The notes below the pieces were generated by a model that worked only from the letters and a program-made list of their open reading frames with translations, was not told the DNA's origin and searched no databases. A stretch of 64,000 nt of DNA, taken from Perilla frutescens (Eukaryota; Streptophyta; Magnoliopsida; Lamiales; Lamiaceae). This document shows positions 33,603-45,404 of the stretch, piece after piece. Location: the NCBI GenBank assembly GCA_026008535.1, contig BRKX01000007.1, forward strand, positions 53,805,001 through 53,869,000, given 5' to 3'. The position numbers and the translations under genes were made by a program. Within the stretch, counting starts at the first letter, position 1; each line of letters starts with the position of its first letter.

Positions 33603-35936
33603 GGAGCTGCATCTGCCCAGCCACTACCCTACCGCCACCGCTGCTGTGCCAGAGCGCCGCCACCGTCGCCGGAGCTGCAGCCATGTCACCGGAATATGGC
33701 GATGTTGTTGCCACGTTGCGCGGTCCTCGTCTCGGTCCATTTCTCGTCCTTTTTAGCCCAAATTTTAATATGCCGTGTATTTAAATGTGTACTACATTTC
33801 GTATGTTGAACGTGTTCCCGTCCGATGGCTGGAAACCGGCGAAATCGCTGGAAAAACAGAAAATATAAACGACACCGATCAGTTCACGTTTTTCCAGTTT
33901 TGACCCTTTTCGGGTCGTCAAATTGAAAATGTTTGTTCACGAAAGTTGCTCGAAATAATATTTTCTATGTGCCCGTCAAATTTCATAATTTTTGGACAAG
34001 GTTTGAAAAATCTCAATTATTTAATTTAAACATTTATTTTTGTACCGGAAGCATGTGTTATCTAAAAATTCTAAAACTCTCAAACTATAGTGTCGGCATT
34101 TATAGAATCGTCCCTGAATATTTTCGTAATTTTTGAACGGTTAAAAAGTGTCGTGGTACAAATCTGATAAAAATCGATTAAAATGGCAAGTTACGGAAAG
34201 TGACCTCTATCAAATCTTTTGATTTCAATAAATCAAAAATAATATTTTAGAATTTATTCCCTTCTGCGTTAAATGCATACGAGGTCTCTAGAGTCGCGTT
34301 ATATATTTTTGAAAAGAATAAAATTTAATAAAAGCTCCAATTATAGTAGATTAATTTATGAAAAATATAGTAGTCGTTCTGAGTTGAAGATCAACCCTTG
34401 TAGGACCCGCAGAACCTGCTAGAAAAGAAGATGATGTTCCCGAAATTTTTATGTTGCCACCTGCTCGTAAACGAGGTGGGTTTATTTTCAAAGAATAAAT
34501 AAAGTTTAAGAGTAATAACTCTTTAGAAGTATGATAGATAACTTAGAAATATCCAAATAAATATTTTATGCTCTACCTGTTTAACGTCACTGTTATAGGA
34601 GGAATTATAGAATATTGTTATGGTAAGGAATAGGATAGTGTTGAGATACTGTTGAAATATTGTTAGAATATTATTGAAATATTGTTGGGATATTGTGACT
34701 AGGAAATGAGCATATTTTTGGAATAGATGTATAAGCTTGATTAACTTATGATTTAATTGCTAAGTTTTATGAGATGTTATAAGATGATGTTAAACTTAGC
34801 TGAGATAGGCTTGTGCTAGAATCTTGGATTTTGTAGTGCAAGTAATCATTAAACATAGGCAGGACTGTACACCTTTGCAGTTGTGATGATTATCACTAAA
34901 GGTGTCACTGTGAGGTAACCCCACACATACACTGTGACCGGATGTCACTATAAGGAGTCACTGCTAGGTGACCCCTAGCACACTCAGGGTCAATCTGGGT
35001 AACCCCTGGCATACTCTTTTCGGATTAGCAAGGTAACCCGTCCCTTTTCCTACCAGCGACATGCTATATAGTGCAGTAGGCGACAGACTGAGCAAAATGG
35101 AACCCAAAGAAGAAGAAAAAGGTTTGCAGATATGGGAAGGGCTTTCGCGTTTTGCTTCCTATATGCTGTGTATTATTTTGGATATTTCTTATTTGCAAAT
35201 TGAGTTCAAAGTTACCCACTGAGTGAATTAGTACTCACACCCAACTCTTTTCAAAATATTTTCAGGTTGAGATGCTGAGACCGGTGATGTGCTGTTGGTG
35301 GGGTTGTCTGAGCTTCCTAATTGCTGCTCTATCTGGTTATATTATTGCTTCCGCTATGTTTCTGCTGAATACTCTGATATCTAGTATTTAGTCTTGATAT
35401 TTGATACATGATACTTGATGATAGCATGTCTAATATGTTATTAATATATGATGACTATTTATTTAATAAAGTCGTGAGGGGAGGAAACCCCGTTCTTTTA
35501 CCATACCTAGTATCCCTTTATTGACTTCTACCTATTAGAAGGGTCATACCCTATTTCATGTTGGTATCTGGTTACTGTCAGTCGACCTATGATTTGGTCT
35601 TAGCTGCTATTCTTCTTTTGTCCTTTGGATGTGACTAATCTTATTAATACTTAAGATAAATGGATATTTCCTTGTTGGTATCTGTTTATCACTTTGTTCT
35701 GCCCATGTACGGACTTGTTGATTTCTGTTCCGTTCCAATTGTACTCGTATAAGCCGTTATAAATCGGGGAATTGTTCTAGTTACAGAGGTTATGCTGCCC
35801 AAATTTTTAGGGAATATAACCTATTCTTGTTTCCAACAATTATTTTATTTAACTAATAATTATTCTAAATCCTATTCTTTTTAAGTGACACCCCCCGTCC
35901 TTCATTTATTATTCTTTTCGGGACCGGGGCGTTACA
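32799..35936 (+). repeat. 3' LTR of element G (3138 bp)
   Basis: Aligned with the 5' LTR along its whole length. In a 275-bp stretch I compared by eye there are about 16 differences. The hairpin CCCACTGAGT...ACTCAC is at 35215-35238. It carries an expanded (GT)n(GA)n microsatellite at 33541-33600 that is short and interrupted in the 5' LTR. Confidence 0.92.
33541..33600 (+). repeat. (GT)n(GA)n compound microsatellite
   Basis: About 13 GT/TG units are followed by about 17 GA units. The matching 5' LTR position (about 25005-25020) has only a short interrupted GA tract. ORFs spanning it are repeat artefacts. Confidence 0.95.
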
Positions 35937-35941
35937 ATAAT

Positions 35942-37185
35942 AAAACCCAATAGTAAAATAGTGGCCGAAAAAGAGCAGCGCAAAAAAAAACAAAGGTAAC
36001 CACGGTGTACTGTTTTCAAGTGATTATATTCTCTGTCTTTTTTTTTGTTTAACTCGTGTTTAGTTTTAACGGGAGAAATTATAATAGGTATATAAACTAG
36101 TTTACATGGGAAAATTGTCACCTAACATCACGACCGTATAAATACAATGTGGGGTTTGAGGTGAAATAATATTAAAAAAGATTAAAAATAGAATTAATAT
36201 ATTTTATAGACATTCATTTATTATTTATCGTTTTCTCAATAATGAAATTACGTTTAAATATTTTAAAATACTAAACTATACCATATTACTCAACTGAAAA
36301 ACTTCAATCAACAAAAAAAATTATTATAATTTGCAGTTTAAGTTTCTCTACTTAATTTCTAGAGTCTAGATATTGATTAAGTGTCTAAGTTTAAGTTTAG
36401 CAGTTTCTTTCGAGTTTCAGTTCTTGTAGAAAAAAATACTCTTGCTCATTGTTGTGTTACAATAATATGCACTTGCGGTTCATTATTTGTTAATAAATAA
36501 TGTGGTCAAATTTTTGGTGTTGTTGTCGGAGACTGATAGATTAAATTTCTTAATTAATTTTGATATTGAGGTAGTATGCTAGACATTTTATTTCTGTTTT
36601 ATTTTAAGAATTTTAATTTGTGCTATTTTCGACAGAGAAATAACAACTTATGGAGAATCAGGAAATAACAGGTAATGTATCACACTGGAAGAACTCTAGA
36701 AACAAATGGCTGAGATGCATTTGTTGATGCGCTAATATGAAGAGAAGTTCAATCAAAACCCGCAGAAGAGTGATCGAGATATGTTCCACTCTACTAAGGA
36801 ACATCACATTGTGGGTGGCCCTGGAGTCAACGCTACATAGTTAGACTTAAATGCTAGACTAATTCACATGGTCTAACAGAATCAGTTTGGAGGAAGACAT
36901 ACAAAGGACCCACATGACCATCTGCTCCAATTCTTGGAACTCTATGATATCATAAAGATCACATGGTTTAAGAGATCAGGCTAATACTTGTCTATTGATC
37001 AAACAAAGATAAAGAACTGGGAAGACCTTCGCCAAAAGTTCATTTTCAAATTCTTTCCTTCGGGAAAGACCATCCCGATACAGACGGAGATCAGTCAGTT
37101 CACACAATTAGTAGACGAGCCACTATATAAAGCCTAGGAAAGATACAGAGATATGCCAAGGAGATGTCCTCAACATGTATTCACT
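35942..37185 (+). pseudogene. Athila-like Ty3/gypsy 5' remnant: LTR end, PBS, gag fragment
   Basis: TTTGGTGTTGTTGTCGGAG at 36513-36531 is a degraded copy of the TTTGGCGCCGTTGCCGGGG primer-binding region used by Athila elements, so 35942-36512 is probably LTR end, without genes. Downstream, broken frames encode gag-like segments: HTKDPHDHLLQFLELYDIIK near 36900 and a later block with FFPSGKTI, SQFTQLVDEPLYKAWE and RYRDMPRRCPQH ending about 37170. These match the style of Athila gag. 37186-37417 holds nothing further. Confidence 0.65.
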
Positions 37186-37417
37186 GAACCACAACAAATG
37201 TGTATTATTTGCCCCATATCTTCAGAGTATTTTATTTAATGCTTAGTTCTCATTAGAAGTTTAATGGAAGAGACTAGGGCTCCATAAGAGTACTTTTAAA
37301 TGTAAGACATGACTTTAAGTAACATAATTGTGCATTTTAATTCTTTTTGCATAAGATCATCTTTTAAAGGTAATGTTCGGTTAGTAGGTTTTCTTGCAAA
37401 TGTTCCAATGAACATCC

Positions 37418-37712
37418 TGATGCGACTCTCCTAGGAGTATCAGGTGACAACGGTAGTTTGATGAAAGAACCCGAATCCTAGCTTCACAACGATTAAGAAC
37501 CATGACGATGAACGACATGACCGTATGAAGATTGGAAACACCAAATCGAAATTAATGGTGTTGACGCCATAAACAGATATGAACAGTTGTTTCATAAGTC
37601 AATTAATCTCACGGTGTGTGCATGAAATTTAGGGAATTCTCCAGAGAGAAATAACTCACAAACAACTTTGATATATGATAATTGTCTGCTGAAATAAAAG
37701 ATTACAACCTCT
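37418..37712 (-). repeat. Inverted LTR arm H-left
   Basis: Its reverse complement is homologous to 38496-38827. Shared blocks in order: TGATGCGA, AGGAGTATC, CATGACGATG, ATTGGAAACAC, ATCTCACGGTGT, ATTCTCCAGAGAGAAA, TTACAACC. A minus-strand TATA-like CTATAAAGAGG lies near 37715. The arms are diverged, so the arrangement is old. Confidence 0.7.
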
Positions 37713-38030
37713 TTATAGTTGTTCCAAACAAAACTTAACCCTAATTTTATATCCTAAGTAAACTAGGAAATAAAAAGCATAAAAAATCTAAAATTTAGAA
37801 AAGTTCGTACAGGGGCGCGACACGGGGTCACTCGCACTCTCACTCGCATTACGCATCGCACCTTTTGGCGCGACCGGTAACTCATGTCCCGAGTCATGCT
37901 ATATATAACACCATTTAGCGTGATCGATCATCCGCTCTTCGGCTCGTGCTGCAACTCGCGTTCCGCTGTGCTACAACTTGAGATCAATGTCTTCCACTTG
38001 TGCTCAGGTTCTGCTTCTTTCTGATGTGAA

Positions 38031-38145
38031 TCATGTCGAGATCGTGCCGGATCTAGTTAGAGTATCGGAGGATCTCGTGACTCGATCGAGGGCCAAGAAG
38101 TTCAAGGAGGTCCTCAATGAGCTTATCCAAGAGGTTCGAAAGTGA
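38031..38145 (+). pseudogene. Ty3/gypsy pol C-terminal tail fragment
   Basis: The frame reads VPDLVRVSEDLVTRSRAKKF then KEVLNELIQEVRK and stop. The GPMTRxRAKKFKxxLNxLIQ tail is a familiar C-terminal end of some plant Ty3/gypsy polyproteins. It lies just upstream of the plus-oriented LTR arm H-right, fitting a pol end followed by a 3' LTR. Confidence 0.5.
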
Positions 38146-38149
38146 GAAG

Positions 38150-38827
38150 CATCGAAGAGACCAGTCGAAGGAGATGAACTCTAGCATAAGTGGAAGGTGC
38201 AAATTTCAGCTGAAGACCCGCGAGCAGCAGCTACGAGTACGGGTGTCTTAACTTGGGTCGCGGATCGAGAAGAGGCCAACTGCATATTCACGAATAAGAT
38301 AGGGGGTCACGGGTATGGTGACACGTCGGTACCATGTGGACCCATGGGCAGAGTTGCGACCGACGTGTTCGCGAGCGAGGTCATGTATAAGTTCTGATTT
38401 TTGGAATTTTTGTGTTATTTTCAAATATGGGCTTGTTCTATTTCCTAGTTGGTTTAGAACTTTAGTAGGGTTTTACCTATTTTTGGTCGAGCATATTTAA
38501 GGGTTGTAAAACATTATTCTAAATAGATTATTTAGATTATTCATATGAAACGTGAGTTTAGATCTTTTCTCTCTGGAGAATTTATCCGCAATACACCGTG
38601 AGATTCAACTAACTTATCAAACGGATTCAACATCCCCATTTGTGGTGTCTACACATTAATCCAAGTTTGTGTTTCCAATTTATCAATGGTTGCAGATTCA
38701 ATTAATTCGTGGTTCAACATCGTCATGTGGCTAGGGTTTGGACAATCCATCCATTCCGGTCATGTAACTCGATACTCCTGGGAAAATAACTACTTTCTTT
38801 GTTGTTGTGCCGGTGAGGATCGCATCA
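38150..38827 (+). repeat. LTR H-right (plus orientation), U3 boundary approximate
   Basis: CATATTTAAGGGTTG near 38490 serves as a TATA-like site, and 38496-38827 matches the inverted arm at 37418. It ends GATCGCATCA, mirrored by TGATGCGA at 37418. The U3 part is moderately GC-rich (GTGACACGTCGGTACC), as in other LTRs here. Copia I starts four bases later. Confidence 0.55.
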
Positions 38828-38831
38828 AGTG

Positions 38832-39792
38832 TGTTAGGAAAAACTGTCAAGAAAACCCCTAATGTTGGTTTTGATGAAATTTCAAAACACATCGAAACCT
38901 CTTCTGAAAAATTACAGGAAATATAAGCTGGAAACAGTAAACTGACCAAAAAGAGACTCCAAAAACAACTTAGCTAAAGCTAGAAGTCAATCGCATTGGA
39001 GCATGGTCAACCCAGCCGTAGGGATGTATCAACCAGTCAGGAAATAACCCAACTGAGGGTTAAGGCACAAAAGTCAATTCAGCTTCAATCAAACTGACAG
39101 CCGAGCCAGTCAAGCTGGAAGTAAAATCAAGCTGATTGAAGAAACTGACAACAAGTCAATTAAAACTGAAGACTTGAAGCATCTAACTGATGGCTAAAAG
39201 TTAAATATCAGTCAAACAGAAGCTAAGAGTCAAACCAACTGTTGATGGCTAGAACTAGAGTCAGCCAACTTAAAACTCAAATATAACGTCACCTGCTGAC
39301 CAAGTTCAAAATAAGACCCGTCAAGCTGACAAACTATTCATCAGTTTGTAAATAGTTGAACTGGGAAATAAGATCAAGTTAAGACCAGCTGAACTGACCA
39401 ACCAATCAAACAGTTGTGATCAGTCAAACTGGAATAAGAGCTTAGAAGAACTGAAAGATAAGCAATTGGAGTACTACCAACTGGACCGGTCGAGGGCTGA
39501 AAGATGAGCAGCTGGAGAACTGCCTACTGGGGTCCAGAATTGGAAGCTGAGCAGTTAAAGAGTCTGCCAAATTAAAGCTTCCCGCAGTTAATGCTCAACC
39601 AGAGATCTTAACATTAATGAAGAAGATCTTGGAGTAAAAGCTCTATAGAGATCGATTAGGTAAGCAACGGCTAATTCAAATAGGCTTCAACGGTTAAAAG
39701 AATTAACTACTATCGATAGATCAACAGAATCAATGATTGACGGAATCCAACGGTCACATAGATCACTCTTCTATATTAGAAGAGTGAATCTC
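38832..39792 (+). repeat. Copia I 5' LTR, left segment
   Basis: Starts TGTTAGGAAAAACTGTC. The block is rich in CAACTGA / TCAGTC / AAGCTGA words. It is interrupted at 39792 by element J and resumes at 50270 after the TSD ATCTC. The LTR would be about 1.77 kb without J. Confidence 0.8.
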
Positions 39793-41821
39793 TATAGCGC
39801 CCCGATCCCGAAAGACCATGGAAATGGACACCACGGGGGTGGGAATGAAGAAGCAGGAAAGAAATGGGGTAACCGGATTAACAAAATCTCAATAGAAGAC
39901 TCAGAATAATCAAACATTCTGTATAATAATATATACCTATTCATAACACCAAGATTAGAGCTCTTAGTGTTTAAAAAAGGATATTACAAGCGCGGAGACT
40001 ACATTATCAACGGAATACTTAACAAAAAGAGACAATGGGAAAAAACGTAAATAACAAAAGCCCATTTCTCAGCATCGTCACATCCACGCGCCAGCCTACT
40101 GACCTGAAAAATATTTGAAAATATTTGAGCTGAGTACTAGTGCACTCAGTGGGCAAGTTTTTACAATTCAAGTTATACAAATCATTTTGTTAAAGTAATC
40201 TATCTGTGTTCATGCAGGTAGTGAAGCTTAGGAGGTTTTAAAATTTAAAGAAACCTAAGTTCACCAAAACATTTTATCATGAAGTGCTTAAGAGTATAAC
40301 CAGTCACTACCCACAACCTGTACTACATCACCACGCGTAAAGTTGAGTATGGCCGAGTATACCCAATGGGTCTAACCCATAAGTGTTTCATTTTAGTCTC
40401 ACCGACAAGGAGTAGGGCATGAAAAATAATGCATGCATACTGTAGCTACTCACATTGACAAAACGCTGGTATATGAGACTCCGACAACATACAGTAGCAC
40501 GTAAATATTTAACACAGATAGTCACATATGCAATTTTAACAAAGCAGATCTTATTAGCTCGAAAGATACAATTTAGAAAGATATAATATCCCACTTGGAT
40601 AGAAGATAAGCTTTCAAATTCTGGGTTGGTTTTGCTCAGGTTCTGCTAGCTCTTCTAGGCCTACAATAACCAATCTTTGTTTAGTTTAACTAAATGACCC
40701 ATCTCAAAGACTTAATCCCTAATATTCCTTTTAATATATATATGATCTACTCTATTATTTTATTACACATTTAAAATAATAGTTATTTCACAAATAGAAA
40801 TTTTAATTCACTAATTACTATTGATACCTAATTAAATCCATTGTCTTAACCTATAGAAAATATAACATATGCACATTACCATAATTAATCTGATAATTTT
40901 AAAATATTAAACTACTTTGAGCATTAACTAATTTACTGATAATACAAATTCTATTCTAAAAACTAAACTACAAATCTATAACTTTTTTTTAACTAGTTAG
41001 ATTTAATTGAATCCTTTCTCTGCATCATATATAACTCTTAGGTCTGAATCTCATTTTGCTAATATTTTATTTTTTTTAATCATACAATATAACTTTAGTT
41101 ATTAATATAATATTTCGAAAACTAACAATTTGACATGCTTGAACTAAACTAAAGTAGTATTTATGATATTAGTGAAGTCTGTTGATTAACATGCTTAAAC
41201 ATTAATTAAATATACAAAATTTGATGCATAGTTCTTAATTAGTGAAAGGATATAAATTTAGCATGTACTAAATTAATTCAATTCGTGATATGCAAAATCA
41301 ATAATGTTTGGAAATTAAATTATAAAATTGGTATATGAGTACTTGAAATACTTTAAGTAAAATAAATCATCGAAACAAAAATTTACCTTCAAGTCTGGTG
41401 AAATTTATTTATGTCTAATGTACATATATTGGATTTTTTTTCTCTTTGCAAACTATGCTGAAAAATAGGCTAAAAGAATGCAACCTTGTTATTTTTATGC
41501 TTAGTATTTTGATAAGTGCATGACTCGTCATCCACCCCCTCAAGCCACATCATCTATAATTTCCTTAAAGACACGTATAACTACTAGAGACACCACAAGT
41601 GGAAACAACTAAATATATAAATACGGGAATGTTCTAAGGGTATTTCTAACACACTCAATGGACACATATCACCTAAAAATGTGACCTAGAAGGGTCCGTT
41701 TTCTTTCCTAGATTATCCTTATGGTTATATATATATATTTAATACCAAAAAGTTTTGGCTATCTAACTATTAGATATATATTCCTAATTAAATTTAGAAA
41801 ATAAAATTTTGGGGTATTACA
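39793..41821 (-). repeat. 3' LTR of J (2029 bp)
   Basis: Minus-strand ends TGTAATACCCC...GGGGCGCTATA; the terminal TGTAGC has become TATAGC at the 39793 end. The inverted-repeat motif GAGTACTAGTGCACTC with CAGTGGG lies at 40129-40153. Relative to the other LTR it lacks about 246 bp (its counterpart is 49785-50040). Confidence 0.93.
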
Positions 41822-41836
41822 CTCCTCCCCCCTTAA
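41822..41836 (-). promoter_or_regulatory. Polypurine tract of J
   Basis: The minus strand reads TTTTAAGGGGGGAGGAG immediately before the LTR start TGTAATACCCC. Confidence 0.9.
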
Positions 41837-41855
41837 AAGAATTTTGTCCCGAAAT

Positions 41856-42098
41856 TCATGTACCTTCGAACAACTCAGGATATTGCTTTCTCATTTTGCT
41901 TTCTAGTTCCCACGTTGCTTCAGTTCGATCATGATGATTCCATTGCACAAGCACTAATGGAATTTGCTTGCTTCTTAGAACTTGAACTTTTCTATCAAGA
42001 ATTTCGTGGGGTTTTTCCTCGTACGTCATATTGGAACATAGAACTAACTCACTTTTTTTGACAACGTGTTCTGGGTCAAACACGTATTTCCTGAGCAT
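41856..42098 (-). pseudogene. J chromodomain (pol C-terminus)
   Basis: Codons read LRKYVFDPEHVV, then EEKPHEILDRKVQVLRSKQI, LVLVQWNHHDRTEATWELES and MRKQYPELF. This is a chromodomain with its aromatic/WNHH...EATWE core, found at the end of Tekay-type integrases. It is in a different frame from the integrase (42334-43005), so one or more frameshifts lie between 42098 and 42334. Confidence 0.88.
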
Positions 42099-42333
42099 TG
42101 AAATATGATATCTATCGTGAACTTGTGACTGGTCCGGTGGTAGAGCTAATCGGTAAGCAACATCACCAGTTCTTAATTGGTCTAAGTTTGCCTTGTTTTC
42201 CGAATCTTACAACACCCCGTGTTGGAGATACTTTTAAGAAAACCTTTTCACCAACTTGGAACTCTAGGTTTGTTCTGCGCTTGTCTGCATAAGCCTTCTG
42301 TCTGTTTTGTGCTTCTTTCATTCTTGCACAAAT

Positions 42334-43386
42334 TTAGTTGATCATCTTGACAGTGGTTTGCACGATCTCTGGACCCAAAAATTTTCTTTCTCCAACTTCA
42401 TCCCAATATAGGCGCGATCTGTATTTGCGACCATACAAGGCTTCATGTGGTGCCATTTTTATAGTTGATTGATAACTATTGTTATATGCAAACTCTACCA
42501 AGGATAAAACATCTTCCCAGCTTATGTTTCCATCCAACACAACTCCTCGTAGCATGTCCTCCATAATTTGTATCGTCCTCTCTGATTGACCATCTGTTTG
42601 AGGATGAAAAGCAGTGCTGAAGTTCAGCGTCGTTCCCATTGCTTCTTGAAGACTGTTCCAAAACCTTGATGTGAAGCGAGTATCACGATCTGACGTGATA
42701 GAAACTAGAATTCCATGTAGTCGAACAATCTCCTTTATATAAATTTGCGCCAACTTGCTTAATTCTGTTGTTGTTTTGATCGGCACAAAATATGCTGATT
42801 TAGTCAATCGATCTACGATGACCCACACTGATGAGTTTCCTTTCACTAATCGCGGTAAGCCTACCACAAAATCCATCGTTATATGTTCCCATTTCCATTC
42901 TGGAATTTCTAATGGCTGCAATAATCCTAAAGGTCGTTGATGTACCGCTTTTACTTGCTGGCATGTTAAACATCTCTCCACAAATGTGGCTATCTCTCTT
43001 TTCATATTATTCCACCAGAAATATTATTTCAGGTCCTTGTATAGCTTTGTACTGCCTGGATGTGCCATGTAGGGAGTATTATGAGCCTCTCTCATAATTT
43101 CTTGCTTCAATGTGTCATCACTGGGAATACATAATCTGTCACGAAACATTAAAGCTCCGTCATTATCTTCCATAAATTCTTTTGGTTCACCCGCTTTGAC
43201 TCTTTGTCTTATCTTCTCCAGTCGTTCATCTTTTTGCTGAGCATCTATGATTCTCAATCTTAGTTCTAGCTTAGCTACCACTACGGCTATCACACTTGCT
43301 GTAGAGCTTGGTGTAAACACCAACTCTAATTCCAGCTTTTCTATTTCTCTCACAAGTTCCTCCTTATTTGTGAGCAGACATCCCAT
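42334..43386 (-). pseudogene. J integrase
   Basis: The N-terminal H2C2 region (EAHNTPYMAHPGSTKLYKDL ... CLTCQQVK) leads into the core WEHITMDFVVGLPR (Asp), VSITSDRDTRFTSRFW (Asp), AFHPQTDGQSERTIQI (Glu), then AYNNSYQSTIKMAPHEALYG and YRSRLYWDEVG. All three catalytic acids are present. Stops at 43024 (YKDLK-stop-YFWW) and 42334 (MIN-stop-ICARMKE) are the only interruptions in this frame. Chromovirus integrase; lies in the same frame as RT. Confidence 0.93.
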
Positions 43387-43389
43387 TAC

Positions 43390-44562
43390 TCATTGTTTCT
43401 TTCTGCTCAATGCATCAGCTACTACATTTGCTTTCCCGGGATGGTAGTGTATCATGCAGTCATAATATTTCACTAAATCTAACCATCTTCTCTGCCTCAT
43501 ATTAAGCTCTGTCTGTTCGAAGATATATTTCAAACTCTTATGGTCAGTGTAAATCTCGCATTTCACCTCATAAAGATAATGTCTCCAAATCTTAAGTGTA
43601 TGTATGACGGCAGCAAGCTCCAAATCATGGGTTGGGTAGTTCAGTTCATGAGGTCTTAATTGTCATGAAGCATATGCTACCACATTCCCATTTTGCATCA
43701 GCACGCATCCTAAACCCAATTTAGACGCGTCAGTGTATATCACGAATCCTTTCACTCCTTCTGGCAAAGTTAAGACTGGTGCAGTTGTTAATCTTGTCTT
43801 TAGTTCCTGAAAAATCTGTTCACACGCATCAGTCCACTCAAACTTGACCTTCTTCCTCAAAAGTTGTGTTATTAGCCTTGCTATCTTTGAGAAATCTTTA
43901 ATGAACTTTCGGTAATATCCTGCTAAACCGAGTAAACTTCTTATCTCATGAATGTTGGTTGGTGATTTCCAACTCTTCACCGCCTTGACCTTTGCAGGAT
44001 CAACCTTGATCCCCTCTGCTAACACAATGTGCCCGAGAAACATTACTTCATTTAGCCAAAATTCACACTTGCTGAATTTGGCATATAATTTTTCTCTCCT
44101 TAGTATTTCTAGCACTAGTCTCAAGTATTCCTCGTGTTCTTCTTCATTTCTTGAATAGATCAATATATCATCAATAAAGACCAACATAAACTTATCCAGA
44201 TATTCATGGAAAACTCGATTCATTAAATCCATGAAGACTGCAGGTGCATTTGTTAACCCAAAGGGCAACACTAGAAATTCATAGTGACCATATCTTGTTC
44301 GAAACACAGTCTTGGGTATCTCATCTTTTCTTACTTTAACTTGGTGATACCCAGATCATAGATCAATCTTGGAAAAGATTTTTGCACCAGTTAACTGATA
44401 AAAAAGATCATCTATCCTCGGAAGTGGATACTTGTTCTTCACTGTCAACTTATTTAACTCCCGATAGTCGATGCACACTCTCAAAGTACCATCCTTCTTT
44501 TTGACGAATAGAATCGGTGCTCCCCAAGGCGATACAGTGGGTCTTATAAAACCTAATTCCAA
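43390..44562 (-). pseudogene. J reverse transcriptase and RNase H
   Basis: RT: ELGFIRPTVSPWGAPILFVK, CIDYRELNKLTVKNKYPLPR, FSKIDL-stop-SGYHQ, RTRYGHYEFLVLPFGLTNAP, catalytic VFIDDILIYSR, then KCEFWLNEVMFLGH and SLLGLAGYYRKFIKDFS. RNase H: FVIYTDASKLGLGCVLMQ, ELAAVIHTLKIWRHYL (Glu), IYTDHKSLKYI (Asp), ANVVADALSRKKQ. Stops at 44356, 43663 (YAS-stop-QLRPHE) and 43390; the first two replace codons usually encoding Arg. Otherwise full length with all motifs. Confidence 0.95.
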
Positions 44563-44699
44563 TAATCCCTCCAGTTGTACCTTTAACTCTTGTAACTCAT
44601 TCGATGCTAAATGATATGGGGCTTTAGATACCGGTGCTGCTCTCGGTTCTAGGTCTATGGTGAACTCTACTTATCTGTCTGGCGGCAGACCTGGTAAAT

Positions 44700-45400
44700 C
44701 ATTTGGAAATACATCTTCATATTTCCGTACCACTGGTACCTGACCCACTATTAAACCTTCTTATTTCTTGCTTACAAGGTTTACTAGAAACGCCTGACAG
44801 TCTCTTTTCTGTAACAACTTACAGCCTTTAATGCTGAAATGATGGGAATTATATTTCCCATTTTTGCTCCATAAAACTTCACTTATTCCTTGCCTAGCTT
44901 CTGAAATATTATCTCTCTCTCATGATAGCGTATTGTTGCACTCTCTTTTGTTAGCCAATCCATTCCAAATATAATGTCAAAGTTCCGCATCTCAAGAGCA
45001 TAGAGATCAGTTGTGAAATTCTTTTCACCTACTACCAAGTCTAAGTTCTTACAAACACAATCGGCTAAAAGTGTTCGTCCTGAGGGAATGCTTACTGCTA
45101 ATGCTTATCTTGCTAATTCTAGCTCTAGATTGAGACGTTTACATACATCTCTAGATATAAAGGAATGTGACGCTCCAATATCAAATAAAGCAAGCACAGG
45201 TATATCACATAAACTAATCATACCTGCCAAATTTCTAGGGTTTCCAGCTACCTCTTGCTGGTTGAGAGCATACGCTCTGGCTTGTTGTGGTGCACGAGGA
45301 CCTTGATTCTGATGTTGCTGAGGTCTGGGATTACTTCTATTGTTGTTGTTATTCCCTCGACCTCCTCCACCTTGCGGTCTCGTATTTCTCATGTCCTGTC
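44700..45400 (-). pseudogene. J aspartic protease region
   Basis: Same frame as gag. PVLALFDIGASHSFIS is the protease active-site loop, but the usual D-T/S-G triad reads D-I-G, which would abolish activity. Downstream: SIPSGRTLL, LDLVVGEKNF, FDIIFGMDWL and EIIF. A stop near 45105 follows LELELAR. The frame is lost between about 44880 and 44562, where RT begins in another frame. Confidence 0.88.
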
Positions 45401-45404
45401 TGAA

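Larger units (their letters stand above)
24253..35936 (+). mobile_element. Tekay-type Ty3/gypsy element G, complete but decayed
   Basis: Two LTRs beginning TGTAA and ending GGGGCGTTACA bound the element. Flanking ACAAT (24248-24252) and ATAAT (35937-35941) are a TSD with one mismatch. The order LTR, initiator-Met PBS, pol remnants RT to RNase H to integrase to chromodomain, PPT, LTR fits the Tekay/Del chromoviruses. The 11.7-kb element has no usable ORF; pol is broken by many stops and frameshifts and gag is not recognisable. Confidence 0.92.

Noticed and set aside
33505..33809. ORFs on both strands with runs of Cys-Val, Glu-Arg or Leu-Ser
   Set aside because: They read through a (GT)n(GA)n microsatellite in the LTR of G; the 5' LTR counterpart has a different frame.
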